DNA from: Acetobacterium wieringae
GTDB lineage: Bacteria > Bacillota > Clostridia > Eubacteriales > Eubacteriaceae
Assembly: GCF_001766835.1 (NCBI RefSeq)
Contig: NZ_LKEU01000031.1
Span: 116,405 to 180,404 of the forward strand
Direction of reading: 5' to 3'
DNA length: 64,000 nt
A model generated the notes under the pieces. It searched no databases. It saw only the letters and a list, made by a program, of their open reading frames with translations, and was not told where the DNA came from. How positions within the stretch are numbered: position 1 is the first letter of the stretch; each line of letters starts with the position of its first letter. The translations under genes were made by a program, and so were the position numbers. Below, piece after piece: positions 53,569 through 62,423 of the stretch.

Positions 53569-55221
53569 ATGGATGATAACAAGACCCATTTAAAACGCAA
53601 AAAAACGGCGACCAATATGAGCAGTGCCGTTAATCAATTAACCCGCTCCGAGCAAGCCCTCTATTGGTATCTGGGTTTGTATTTTCTCGTCAATCTGCTG
53701 TTTCTGACCGCTTTTCCCTATGTTCATTCTGACGAGTCCTGGCTCAGCGGCTTGTCCCGGCATATCGCGGTCACCGGCGACATCGGTGTCACCGAGCCTT
53801 TTTTCAATATCTATCAACGCTATCCCCACGCCATCCGGCTGCTGTTTCATCTGCTTCAGGCTGGTTTTATGCAACTGTTCGGCTATCAGATTTTTACCTT
53901 CCGACTGATTTCACTGCTCTTTTCAGTGGCCACGCTGTATTTTTTTTACAAACTCGGCCGGCTTTTTTGTCGATCGGCCGGCACGGCGCTACTGGCCACG
54001 CTGCTGTTATCGCTGGATCTACAGTATCTTTACGCTTCCCATCTGGCCCGTCAGGAGATCATCATTGTTTTTATTCTGGTGCTGGCTCTTTATCTGCTGA
54101 TCAGCCGGATTGATCGCCATCGCTACCGCGATGATCTGGGGCTGGGGATCATTGTCGGATTGGGAATCGGCGTTCATCCCAACATTTTAATGGTGGCCGT
54201 GACCATTGGTCTGGGCTATGCTTATTATCTCTGGCAGAAGAAAATCAGCTGGCGCAATCTGGCTCTGTTGGTGCTGGTGATCGGCCTGTTTGCCGTGCTG
54301 TTTATTGGCCTCAGTATCGCCATGGATCCCGACTATCTGACCCACTACACGCAGCAGGGCCAAAACTTCGGGGTTGGCGACGGACTGCTGGGCAAGTGGC
54401 AGGGTCTGCTGCTTTTTTACCAGCACCTGTTTAACCAATTCAGCATCGAGTATTACATGCCCAATATCCGTTTTCAGCTGCTTGTTTTTGCGGCGGTGGT
54501 GCTGCTCAGCCTGGGACTGCTGCTGAAACACCGCTCAACGCCCCGCGATCAGCCACTGCGGCTGCCGCTGCTGCTGATTTTCGGCGTTAATCTGGGGATT
54601 TTTGTGATCGGCCGCTACAATGTCACCAGTGTTGTTTTTATCTTTCCGCTGATGTACCTGCTGACCGTGCTGCTGCTGGAAAGTGTTTATCCGGACCAGA
54701 TGCCCAATCAACGGCAAGCCTCTGAAAAAAAACGCAAAAAAAAATGGCTACCGGGACTGTTGGTCCTGATAACCGCGGTGCTGACGCTGACCGGGCTGCA
54801 CCCTCCGGCCAATTCCTATGCTACTTATCTCTCTCAGATCCAGACCGCCATTCCCGGCAACCCCAAGATCCTCGGCAATTTAAACGCCGAATATGCCTTT
54901 GCCGATGGCCAGCTGCTTGACTACCGCAACCTGCAATACCTGGATGACCAGGGGATCACCTTTGCCGACTACGTCGCGGCCGAGCAGATTGAGGTCATCA
55001 TCTATTACGACGAACTGGGCTTGATCATCGCAAACCATCCCCGCTACGAGGTGATGTATGGTGATCTCACCCCGATTGCTGCTGAGATGACCGCCTTTCT
55101 CGCCGCGCACTGCGAAGAAATCACGGTCTTTAACGACGCCAGTTACGGCACCAATCTGGCCCCCCTGATTGATGCCAGGCCCTGGTCGATCCATATTTTC
55201 AGGGTGACAACAGCGCCGTGA
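53569..55221 (+). CDS. Membrane glycosyltransferase of the GT39/ArnT-like (GT-C) type
   Basis: 550 residues with about eleven membrane helices. The first extracytoplasmic loop has HSDESWLSGLSRH, the acidic motif typical of PMT/ArnT-type GT-C enzymes, and RQEIII follows in a later loop. These enzymes transfer a sugar from a polyprenyl-phosphate carrier to a surface acceptor. The start is the ATG at 53569, with GAGGTGG at good distance; a GTG at 53560 is less likely. A basic stretch (KKRKKKW) interrupts the C-terminal half. The gene is convergent with and overlaps the ABC ATPase gene by 23 bp. The substrate may be the amino sugar made by the wecE product, but this is inference. Confidence 0.75.
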   Translation: MDDNKTHLKRKKTATNMSSAVNQLTRSEQALYWYLGLYFLVNLLFLTAFPYVHSDESWLSGLSRHIAVTGDIGVTEPFFNIYQRYPHAIRLLFHLLQAGFMQLFGYQIFTFRLISLLFSVATLYFFYKLGRLFCRSAGTALLATLLLSLDLQYLYASHLARQEIIIVFILVLALYLLISRIDRHRYRDDLGLGIIVGLGIGVHPNILMVAVTIGLGYAYYLWQKKISWRNLALLVLVIGLFAVLFIGLSIAMDPDYLTHYTQQGQNFGVGDGLLGKWQGLLLFYQHLFNQFSIEYYMPNIRFQLLVFAAVVLLSLGLLLKHRSTPRDQPLRLPLLLIFGVNLGIFVIGRYNVTSVVFIFPLMYLLTVLLLESVYPDQMPNQRQASEKKRKKKWLPGLLVLITAVLTLTGLHPPANSYATYLSQIQTAIPGNPKILGNLNAEYAFADGQLLDYRNLQYLDDQGITFADYVAAEQIEVIIYYDELGLIIANHPRYEVMYGDLTPIAAEMTAFLAAHCEEITVFNDASYGTNLAPLIDARPWSIHIFRVTTAP

Positions 55222-55915
55222 TTTCGGCCACCCGGGTTTCATCGGTATTGCGGGTCTGGTTCTTGATCACCGCAGCCACCGCCCCGGCTTTCAGCACCAC
55301 AATCCGGTCGGCCAGATAGAGGGCCTCGCGGATATCATGGGTCACAAAAACTGTGGTCGCCAGCGTTTCCTGGCGGATCTCCAGCAGGGTCTCCTGCAGC
55401 TCCCGTTTGGTTTGGGCATCAAGGCTGCCGAAGGGCTCATCCATCAGCAGTACCTGGGGCGACAGTGCCAGGGCCCGGGCCAGGGCCGTCCGCTGCTTCA
55501 TCCCACCGGACAACTGGTTGGGATAATAATCACCAAAATCGCTGAGTTTGACCATCGCCAGATAATGATCGGCCCGGCTCCTGATTTCCGGATGACTCAA
55601 GCGCTCCGGGGCTTTTTTTAACGCAAATTCAATATTATGGCGGACCGTCTGCCAGGCAAACAGCTGATCAAATTCCTGAAACACCATGATGCATTGGCGA
55701 CTGGGTTTTTCCACCAGCCTCCCGTTGAGCCGGATTTCGCCCTGATCCGCTTTGACAAAGCCGCCGATCAGGTTCAGCAGGGTACTTTTACCACAACCGG
55801 AGGCGCCGATGACGCAGATCAGCTCGCCGGGTCCGATTTCCAGATTAATGTCGGCCAGCACCGGCCGCCCCTCATAAGATTTGCCCAATCCGCAGATTTC
55901 AATAATCGGCTTCAT
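55199..55915 (-). CDS. Sulfonate/nitrate-type ABC transporter ATP-binding protein (second system)
   Basis: 238 residues. Walker A GASGCGKSTLLN, Q-loop IMVFQEFDQLFAW, signature LSGGMKQRTALARAL, Walker B VLLMDEPFGSLDAQT, H-loop VTHDIREAL. The ATG at 55915 overlaps the permease stop as ATGA, showing translational coupling; the longer frame with a GTG at 55927 is less likely. It is the last gene of an operon running from GT2 to this gene. Its 3' end overlaps the convergent glycosyltransferase gene. Confidence 0.87.
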   Translation of the reverse strand: MKPIIEICGLGKSYEGRPVLADINLEIGPGELICVIGASGCGKSTLLNLIGGFVKADQGEIRLNGRLVEKPSRQCIMVFQEFDQLFAWQTVRHNIEFALKKAPERLSHPEIRSRADHYLAMVKLSDFGDYYPNQLSGGMKQRTALARALALSPQVLLMDEPFGSLDAQTKRELQETLLEIRQETLATTVFVTHDIREALYLADRIVVLKAGAVAAVIKNQTRNTDETRVAEITALLSP

Positions 55916-56694
55916 GCCACACCCCACTTTTTAATGGTATTTTTCTCCAGCTGGCCAAAAACAACATCTTCGACAAAGATCCCCACCGCGATAATCATCA
56001 GAATCCCGGCATAAACCCCGGCGGTATCCATAAAGACCCGTTTATTAAAGATATACCAGCCAATCCCGCCGATTCCACCGGAGGCGCCAAAGATCATTTC
56101 CGCCGAGATGGCGGCCCGCCAGCCCCGGGCCCAGCTGATTTTTAGCCCGGCTATCAAAAAGGACAGCGAGGCCGGAACAAAGATCCGGATGATACTCTGC
56201 AAGGTATTAAATTCATAATTCTTACCGATTTTTTTATAGACTTCGGGAATGGCCTTGAAGCCGGCGGTCATATTGAGAATCATCGGCCATAAAACCGAAT
56301 GGACAATGATAAACAAGATCGCCATACTACCAGTCCCAATCCAGAGAATGATCAGCGGCAACAGCGCAATCCCCGGTAAGGGATGAAAAATAGAAACGCA
56401 GGTATCGGTAAAACTGGCAAAGACCGGACTCACCACTGACAGAAATGACATCATAAAGGCCAGTGCCACGCCAATTCCCAGGCCGATTAAGATCAACCCC
56501 AGGGAAAACAGCATCTGCATCAGGATATCCCCATTGATGATCGAATCGATTAAGGCAGTCAGAATCAACTCCAGCGATGGAAACGCCAGGGGACTCACGG
56601 GTGCCAGTTTCGCTGTCAGTTCCCAGGCCACCAGCATTAACGCGATCCAGATATATTTTGAATAGGGCTTGAGAAAGAGTTCTTTAATCTTCAT
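55912..56694 (-). CDS. ABC transporter permease (second sulfonate-type system)
   Basis: 260 residues with six membrane helices (for example WIALMLVAWELTAKL at the start). The cytoplasmic coupling loop spans YEFNTLQSIIRIFVPASLSF, and ARGWRAAISAEMIFGASGGI matches the C-terminal conserved region of SsuC/TauC/NrtB-type permeases. The start overlaps the end of the binding-protein gene by 11 bp and the stop overlaps the ATPase start. It imports a small substrate that is probably anionic or zwitterionic; identity unknown. Confidence 0.87.
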   Translation of the reverse strand: MKIKELFLKPYSKYIWIALMLVAWELTAKLAPVSPLAFPSLELILTALIDSIINGDILMQMLFSLGLILIGLGIGVALAFMMSFLSVVSPVFASFTDTCVSIFHPLPGIALLPLIILWIGTGSMAILFIIVHSVLWPMILNMTAGFKAIPEVYKKIGKNYEFNTLQSIIRIFVPASLSFLIAGLKISWARGWRAAISAEMIFGASGGIGGIGWYIFNKRVFMDTAGVYAGILMIIAVGIFVEDVVFGQLEKNTIKKWGVA

Positions 56695-57646
56695 AATCGG
56701 TTTGCTCCCAAATGACCGCCGTAGGGTTTTCGAAACTTTTCTTCAGATACCCGGTTTTCAGCATAAAATCAGAAAAGGTCTGCAGGCCTTTGACGGTCTG
56801 GCTGTATTCGGTATCGGCGGCAGACAGATAAGCCAACACGCCCGCTTCCGGCAAATCATAGGCGTCACTGAGAATCACCGCCGCTTCCTGGGGATGGTCC
56901 TTGATAAAGGTAATCGCTTCGGCCACCGCTTGATTAAAGGCAGCATAAACTTCGGGATTTTGATCATGCAGCTTTTTAGTGGTCACCCCGACAATAAATG
57001 AGAACTCACCGCCAAAGGCTTCGTTCCCGGAGAGGATCTGATGAAATCCCGGGGTAGCCAGCTCTTTTTCCAGGTACGGAGTGGCAGTAAAGTGGGCAGT
57101 TACATCGCCGCCGGAAAGCAGGGCATTCATACCATCGGGATGGGACAGGGTCACCAGCTGGTTGTCCAGTTTCTGGGGATAGCCAAAGTCCCGGTCACAG
57201 GCCATGGCCAGCAGGATATGCTGGACTGAGCCCGGCTGCGGTACCGCAATGCGGTCTTTTTCGCTCAGTTCGGCCAGGTTGTTGATACTGGTGTTGGTGA
57301 CCAGCCCGGTGGGCACCGATGAGAGTCCGGTGGCAATTTTCCAGTCCATCCCGTTATCCCAACCGATCAGAAATGGCGGAATGGCCATAAACCCGGCATC
57401 CAGTCGATCGGCCACCATGGCTTCGCGAATAGCCGCGGTATTGTTCATCTGTTCCCAGGAAATCGCGATCCCCGGGCAGTTTTTTTCGAGCAGGCCCTGG
57501 GCTTTCATGATTTGCACCGGTGCATAGGCAATCCCATATTGTTCGGCAATGCGGATGGTTTTCTGGCCACCGGCTGTTTCTGTTTTGGCACAGCCGGCTG
57601 TCAGCAACAGCACCATTATCGATAAGATGATCATAAACTTTTTCAA
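56684..57646 (-). CDS. SsuA/NrtA-like substrate-binding lipoprotein (second system)
   Basis: 320 residues. Signal peptide with lipobox LLTAGC (Cys ~19). The mature protein has the two-lobed sulfonate/nitrate/thiamine-precursor binding fold: IAEQYGIAYAPVQIMKAQGL, NNTAAIREAMVADRLDAGFM, and a C-terminal helix region NPEVYAAFNQAVAEAI. It is more distant from TauA than the protein at 47017-48060 and lacks the TauA-specific pocket stretch, so another ligand is likely. The start is TTG at 57646 with GGGGGG upstream. It follows the ATP-grasp gene by 72 bp, on the same strand. Confidence 0.83.
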   Translation of the reverse strand: MKKFMIILSIMVLLLTAGCAKTETAGGQKTIRIAEQYGIAYAPVQIMKAQGLLEKNCPGIAISWEQMNNTAAIREAMVADRLDAGFMAIPPFLIGWDNGMDWKIATGLSSVPTGLVTNTSINNLAELSEKDRIAVPQPGSVQHILLAMACDRDFGYPQKLDNQLVTLSHPDGMNALLSGGDVTAHFTATPYLEKELATPGFHQILSGNEAFGGEFSFIVGVTTKKLHDQNPEVYAAFNQAVAEAITFIKDHPQEAAVILSDAYDLPEAGVLAYLSAADTEYSQTVKGLQTFSDFMLKTGYLKKSFENPTAVIWEQTDYED

Positions 57647-57718
57647 TTGTGTCCCCCCTTTTTCTTCTGCGTATTAATTCGTCCATCCTCCCCTAACCAT
57701 TTTTGCCGGTTGTGGCAA

Positions 57719-58951
57719 TCAGTCAAGATAGGTCTTGGGCTGGATCACCAGATGCTGACCCTGTTCGTCGCTGATTTTTAAAACCTTGTAAGCCTGATTG
57801 ATGACTTGATGCAAGGCGCGCGCCGAGGTTTCGGCAATCACCAGATAGCCGGCTCGGGCGGTGGCATTGGCAATGGTTTCCAGGGTCTCGCCGACGGCCA
57901 CATTGTAACCGGCGGCAATCACCCCGGGCAGCTTACTGAGGCGCTCCAGACTGGTCAGGCTGGCTATTTTGCCCGGTTTGGCAAAAAACAACTGCACCGA
58001 TAAGTGCTCACTAAGACGCGCTGCTCGTGGCAACGGTGGAGTAGCCTCGATCCCCAGCGAAAAATTAATGACCCGATCGAGAATATCAAAGCCGGTCAGA
58101 TACGGAATAAAGATATCCTCATGGGCGCCGCCGATCCGGCCGGCCACCTCATTGACAACAATCCCCTGGTCCCCCACCAGCAGCTGAATATAGAGTGGTC
58201 CGGCCTTAATCTGAAAGGCCCGGGTGATCTTGTCAACCAGCGTTTGGATCTCCGGCGACCGGTTGTGATGGCGGCTGGGATATTCATGAGCATAACAGAT
58301 GCCAATATTACGTTCAAAGGAAAAGCTCTCGCGATCAGTAATGGTCAAAATCTCCGGCACTCCCTGATCAACCCAGGCGCTGACGGTAATTTCATCACTG
58401 GGATAATAGGACTCCAGTAGCACTTTGTCGGCCCGGGAAAATGACAGGGTTTCCGGCAGGCTGTTGATCACCTCCGCCGGGCTGTTGAGTTTAAAAACGC
58501 CTCGCTGCCCCTGACTGTCCAGCGGTTTGATGACCACCGGAAAGGGGATGTTTTCAAGCTCCGCGACCCCGGCCGCGGTGGTCAGAAAACGATAGGGCAC
58601 GGTGGGAATCTGGTTGTCGTTCATAATCGCTTTCATGACTTCTTTATTGGTCACGGCCCGGGCCGTTGGCACATCCAGAAAGGCCGGCAGCTGTAAGGCC
58701 TCGGCCACCCGGGCGACAGTATAAACCGGTTGGTCGGTGCCCATGGTCATGACCCCGTCAACCCGGTACTTTTTTGCGATCTCAATGTTTTTTTCAACAT
58801 CAAAGGTGCTGACCACCTCATTAAAGGCCGCATATTTCCGGCCCGGCGGATTTTTATAATAATCCACCAGGACCACCTCGTGTCCCTGTTCAGCCGCCCG
58901 GCGAATGGCCCCCAGCTGATTGTTTCCGCCGCCTAAAATTTGCAGTCGCAT
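57719..58951 (-). CDS. ATP-grasp superfamily ligase
   Basis: 410 residues. An N-terminal pre-ATP-grasp Rossmann-like domain (LQILGGGNNQLGAIRRAAEQ) is followed by the ATP-binding domain with FPVVIKPLDSQGQRGVFKL and the metal-binding strand VVNEVAGRIGGAHED (residues ~275-290). The C-terminal domain resembles those of carbamoyl-phosphate-synthase-like or PurK/PurD-like ligases. These enzymes form an amide or peptide-like bond through an acyl phosphate. The substrate is unknown. It lies only two bases after the GT2 gene, so the two are tightly coupled, and it is followed by the binding-protein gene. It may modify an amino sugar or be part of a small-molecule pathway. Confidence 0.82.
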   Translation of the reverse strand: MRLQILGGGNNQLGAIRRAAEQGHEVVLVDYYKNPPGRKYAAFNEVVSTFDVEKNIEIAKKYRVDGVMTMGTDQPVYTVARVAEALQLPAFLDVPTARAVTNKEVMKAIMNDNQIPTVPYRFLTTAAGVAELENIPFPVVIKPLDSQGQRGVFKLNSPAEVINSLPETLSFSRADKVLLESYYPSDEITVSAWVDQGVPEILTITDRESFSFERNIGICYAHEYPSRHHNRSPEIQTLVDKITRAFQIKAGPLYIQLLVGDQGIVVNEVAGRIGGAHEDIFIPYLTGFDILDRVINFSLGIEATPPLPRAARLSEHLSVQLFFAKPGKIASLTSLERLSKLPGVIAAGYNVAVGETLETIANATARAGYLVIAETSARALHQVINQAYKVLKISDEQGQHLVIQPKTYLD

Positions 58952-58953
58952 GC

Positions 58954-59724
58954 TTATTTCCGTCCTTTATTTATGATTTTGTCCGTTTCTGTATTCGTGG
59001 CATGGTGTCCGCGGTTGATGCCGTAGTAATAAAACAGCCGCAAGAACAGCAGACTCAGTTTCTTAACCGTATAGTTGGATTTGCCATAGCGCCGGGGCTG
59101 ATAAGCCACCTTGACATTGCCAATGTTCTTGGTAAGGCGCAGGGTGATGGCCGTGATATAAACAAAGGGGGTCTGGTCTTCAACGATCTGATCAACGATT
59201 TTTCGGTTGAGCACCCGAAAGCTGCCAACCCGGATGCTTTTCGGTTTTTTCAGAATCAGGGTAAAAAAAAGATCCACCAGTTTGGATCCCGATTGCCGGT
59301 AAAACGGATAGCCGGACCGGTCGGGAATGCCGTAAACCACGTCAAAGCCGCTTTTAATCTGATCCAGCAACAGCGGAATATCTTCCGGCTGTTGTTCCAG
59401 ATCGTCGTCGATGGTCACGACCCAGCGTCCCCGGGAGCGACCCAGCCCGGTCTTAATGGCCGCCTGCTGGCCGGCATTGTGATCCCGGGCTATTAAAATA
59501 ATCCGCTCATCCCGGGTTGCCAGCTCCCGGATCACAGCCCGGGAATCATCCACGGAGCAATCGTCAACCAGAATCAGCTCAAAGCTCAGCCGCTGTTCTG
59601 CCAGGGTGGCCGACAGCCGGCTGATTAATTCGCTGATCGATTGGGCACTGTTATAGACCGGGATGACAATACTGACTTCCGGTTCCCAGGCTGCTGCCTG
59701 ATCCAATTTGACTTCGTTATCCAT
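58954..59724 (-). CDS. GT2-family glycosyltransferase (polyprenyl-phosphate type)
   Basis: 256 residues. The GT-A fold is clear: VSIVIPVYNSAQSISELISR at the N-terminus, LILVDDCSVDDS, nucleotide/metal site VVTIDDDLEQQPEDI, and YQPRRYGKSNYTVKKL near the C-terminus, as in DPM1/ArnC/GtrB-like enzymes. Those load a sugar on undecaprenyl phosphate. The usual two C-terminal membrane helices are missing; the protein ends soon after a short hydrophobic stretch (LSLLFLRLFYYYG). It is the first gene of a five-gene operon with ATP-grasp and an ABC transporter. GGGAG precedes the ATG. Confidence 0.83.
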   Translation of the reverse strand: MDNEVKLDQAAAWEPEVSIVIPVYNSAQSISELISRLSATLAEQRLSFELILVDDCSVDDSRAVIRELATRDERIILIARDHNAGQQAAIKTGLGRSRGRWVVTIDDDLEQQPEDIPLLLDQIKSGFDVVYGIPDRSGYPFYRQSGSKLVDLFFTLILKKPKSIRVGSFRVLNRKIVDQIVEDQTPFVYITAITLRLTKNIGNVKVAYQPRRYGKSNYTVKKLSLLFLRLFYYYGINRGHHATNTETDKIINKGRK

Positions 59725-59774
59725 TTAAACTCCCTACCGGCCGATAAATAACCCTACCGAAAAATATTTTAATA

Positions 59775-59783
59775 TGTTATACT
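59775..59783 (+). promoter_or_regulatory. Extended -10 promoter of tusA
   Basis: TGTTATACT (59775-59783) about 30 bp before the start codon; the -35 is weak (TACCGA, 17-bp spacer). Confidence 0.45.
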
Positions 59784-59814
59784 AAAAACCAAAAAAAGAT
59801 AAGGCGGCTGATCC

Positions 59815-60027
59815 ATGATAACCATTGATTGTCTGGGGGATATGTGTCCCATTCCAGTCCTGAAAGCTCAAAAAGAATTTAAAAAACTGGCATCCGGCGA
59901 CACCATCAAAATCATTACCGATCACAGCTGTGTTCTGGAGTCTGTATCGAGCAAGTTTAAAAAACATCAGATTAGCTCAGACGAAGTCATTGTCGGGGTC
60001 TGGGAAATCTTGATTACCAAATCCTGA
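59815..60027 (+). CDS. tusA: TusA/SirA-family sulfur carrier protein
   Basis: 70 residues. The active motif is CPIPVLKAQKEF, in the family form CPxP, with the persulfide-carrying cysteine at residue 11. The start MITIDCLGDMCPIP is diagnostic. TusA-like proteins accept sulfur from cysteine desulfurases or rhodaneses and pass it to tRNA thiolation, molybdenum cofactor or sulfur catabolism. Genes for TusA are often next to YeeE/YedE transporters, as here, so it likely receives imported sulfur. It is convergent with the LysR gene, leaving 46 bp. Confidence 0.9.
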   Translation: MITIDCLGDMCPIPVLKAQKEFKKLASGDTIKIITDHSCVLESVSSKFKKHQISSDEVIVGVWEILITKS

Positions 60028-60073
60028 GCCTGCTTTGCCATTAATCGCAGTTTGGGATGAATTTCAAGCGCTG

Positions 60074-60967
60074 TTAACACAAACTTTTTCGGGCAATATC
60101 CTTAAAGTATTTGATAAAATCGATGATCACATGGTTGTTTTCGGTTTCGTCATAAATCAGATACATCTCGTATTCAATGGTCAGATCAGTAATCTCGATG
60201 GCCTTGATCTGCTTGCGGTACAGCTCTTTTTTTATGGCAATATAGGGTAAAAAGCCGATCCCGAATTCGTTCATCACCGAGGCCTTGACAGATTCGATGG
60301 AATCACTTTTGTATAAAATATTCAGGGGCGTATCGCTGTTACCGGTTTGCTGCATTTTCTTTAGGATCACCCGAGTTAAATCCATGCTGTCATTGAGAAT
60401 AATCAGCGGATAATCCGGCAGATCACTGAGACTGATGGTATCGGGGATGTCAAAGTCCGCCGGGGCCACCAGCACCAGCTTGTCAACCCCGATTTTAAAA
60501 GATGTCAGCCGCTCATTATGAGGTTTGCCGTAAATCACCCCGAGATCGCAGATATTGTTAATAATATTTTCTTCAATGGTCAGCGCTTTGTTGGACCGGA
60601 TTTCGTAATTATTCTGGGGAAACCGTTTCTTGACCTTATACATCACACAGGGTAACGAGTAATTCGCGATGGTCCAGAAAGCTTCAATTTTGATGTCTTT
60701 TAAAACCTGATCGCTTTCTTCCAGTTTGGCCCGCATCATCTTAACGGTGCGCACGATGTTACCCGCATACTGATAAACAATTTTTCCTTTTTCGGTCAAT
60801 TCTACCCCTTTATTACTGCGGATCAGCAAGGTGCTGTCAAAATCTTTTTCCAGCTTGGAAATCTGCTGACTTAACGCCGATTGGGAGAGATGGTTTTCAA
60901 TGGCCACCTTTGATATGCTTTTCGCTTTTGCCACCTGATAAAAATTTTCAAGATATTCAATATGCAA
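60074..60967 (-). CDS. LysR-family transcriptional regulator
   Basis: 297 residues. N-terminal winged helix YLENFYQVAKAKSISKVA then HLSQSALSQQISKLEKDF (residues 1-60), and a periplasmic-binding-like effector domain (90-295) with GIGFLPYIAIKKEL near the end. The start is TTG at 60967, since in-frame stops lie just before it, with GAGGA upstream. It lies downstream of the split YeeE genes on the same strand and next to tusA. It probably controls these sulfur genes; a perfect palindrome ATCGGTACCGAT (62424-62435) upstream of the YeeE pair is a candidate site. Confidence 0.9.
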   Translation of the reverse strand: MHIEYLENFYQVAKAKSISKVAIENHLSQSALSQQISKLEKDFDSTLLIRSNKGVELTEKGKIVYQYAGNIVRTVKMMRAKLEESDQVLKDIKIEAFWTIANYSLPCVMYKVKKRFPQNNYEIRSNKALTIEENIINNICDLGVIYGKPHNERLTSFKIGVDKLVLVAPADFDIPDTISLSDLPDYPLIILNDSMDLTRVILKKMQQTGNSDTPLNILYKSDSIESVKASVMNEFGIGFLPYIAIKKELYRKQIKAIEITDLTIEYEMYLIYDETENNHVIIDFIKYFKDIARKSLC

Positions 60968-61077
60968 GTATCATCACTTCCTCATTTTTTTAATTCTTTG
61001 TGATCATTTTATCACAGTTTATCTTTCTGATCATCAGCAATTTAATAATTACGCCGGGATGTACGACGCAAGGGCGG

Positions 61078-61611
61078 TTAAATCAGAAACCGGATCAGCA
61101 ATTTTCCGCCGATAAACGCCCCGATAAACAAAAAAAGACCGAACACCCAGCCGGACAAGGACATCGATCCGATCCCACTGAAAAAGGCGCCGATATTGCA
61201 GCCCGCTGCGATGCTGGAACCATAGCCCATCAAGAGTCCCCCCAGCAATGCGGTCAGGGCCTGCTGCCCCGATTTGATTTTCTTAAGTCTGAACTGGGAT
61301 GCCAGCAACGCTGATAATAACGCCCCCAAAATGATCCCCAGATTACGCAGGGTGACCAGATTTTCCTCAAACCATAAGGTCTCCCGGGCGCCTAACAATT
61401 GGGTAACCATTGTCAGCTGTGCGGGCGTCCCAAAACCCAGAACGTCTTGCAGACGGATAGCCCAGTAAGAAAAGGCACTGGTAATACCCAGTGGCTCCTG
61501 GGTAACAATCAGGGTAATGACCTGAAGGACCGATAATAACACCGCCCCGGTCACATAGGACCATGACGGCTTAAACCATTTTCTGAAATTTTTCTGATCT
61601 TCCCTATCCAT
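61078..61611 (-). CDS. YeeE/YedE-family transporter, C-terminal-half subunit
   Basis: 177 residues with four to five membrane helices. It corresponds to the second half of the full-length YeeE protein at 50926-52215: TLRNLGIILGALLSALLASQ, then SSIAAGCNIGAFFSGIGSM, SLSGWVFGLFLFIGAFIG. The conserved Cys is present. With the gene just upstream, which supplies the first half, it should form one sulfur transporter from two chains. The ATG at 61611 has GGGGAAAA upstream. The gap between the two genes is 85 bp. Confidence 0.87.
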   Translation of the reverse strand: MDREDQKNFRKWFKPSWSYVTGAVLLSVLQVITLIVTQEPLGITSAFSYWAIRLQDVLGFGTPAQLTMVTQLLGARETLWFEENLVTLRNLGIILGALLSALLASQFRLKKIKSGQQALTALLGGLLMGYGSSIAAGCNIGAFFSGIGSMSLSGWVFGLFLFIGAFIGGKLLIRFLI

Positions 61612-61696
61612 CGCTTTTCCCCGCTTTATTTGCTCATATTTTAGAATAAATCATTGCTGCCGCATAGGCAAACCGCTTTGAATAAAAAAGTCGCCT

Positions 61697-62347
61697 TTAC
61701 AGTTCCTGTTTTTCCTCCCATTTGATCGCCAGTCCGTACAATAGCGCGATGACCAGCAGCTGGATAATCAGGGCCCCTGCCCAACCGAACAAATCAGGCA
61801 AAAACACCCCTTCTTTGATCCACATCCAATGATTGTTCCACCACTGCAGATGATTATTGCCCAGCATGGTACCCAAAAAAAAGCCGACCAGGGTGATCAG
61901 ATGCATCTCGAAACCTTCACCGATCCGCATCAGCATCCCCGAGGCACACCCCCCGGCGATCACCATCCCAATGCCAAAAATGATCCCACCAACCACGGTA
62001 TTCATGCCGATGGAAGCAATATAGCTTTGTCCCGGGATGGTTTGGCTGGTGAGGTGATAAAAATATTTAACCGCCGTAAAACCGATGGTTGTCAAGGCCA
62101 GTGCCACCAGCACCCCACGGGTCACAGCGGTGCTGCCGGTCAAAGCGGGATCCCGGAACGCCGCGACAAAACAGAAGCGGGAGCGCTGTAAAATATAGCC
62201 AAAACCAAGGCCACTAAGCCAGAAAAAAGCAATAATCGGGGCGTACTGAAATAAAATAACACCAACCATCAACAGCATTACAAAAAGGACTAAACCAACT
62301 GAAAACTGTTTGGCGAAATCATCTTTTTTTTGATCGTTTAAGTTCAT
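61697..62347 (-). CDS. YeeE/YedE-family transporter, N-terminal-half subunit
   Basis: 216 residues with about five membrane helices. It matches the first half of full-length YeeE: GFGYILQRSRFCFVAAFRDP, then VVGGIIFGIGMVIAGGCASG and MLMRIGEGFEM. Two cysteines, in RFCFVAAF and GGCASG, are in the expected places. The start is the ATG at 62347 (GGGGGTG upstream); a GTG at 62350 is also possible. Together with the C-half subunit it probably imports thiosulfate or a related sulfur species. Confidence 0.87.
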   Translation of the reverse strand: MNLNDQKKDDFAKQFSVGLVLFVMLLMVGVILFQYAPIIAFFWLSGLGFGYILQRSRFCFVAAFRDPALTGSTAVTRGVLVALALTTIGFTAVKYFYHLTSQTIPGQSYIASIGMNTVVGGIIFGIGMVIAGGCASGMLMRIGEGFEMHLITLVGFFLGTMLGNNHLQWWNNHWMWIKEGVFLPDLFGWAGALIIQLLVIALLYGLAIKWEEKQEL

Positions 62348-62423
62348 CACAGCACCCCCGTCATTATAATTTTTCGGCTGAAAATCTCTACGTTATTCGC
62401 TCTAATATCAAATAATACAAACG

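Noticed and set aside
53638..55242. Minus-strand frames within the GT39-like gene
   Set aside because: They overlap a clear membrane-protein gene entirely and show no family resemblance.
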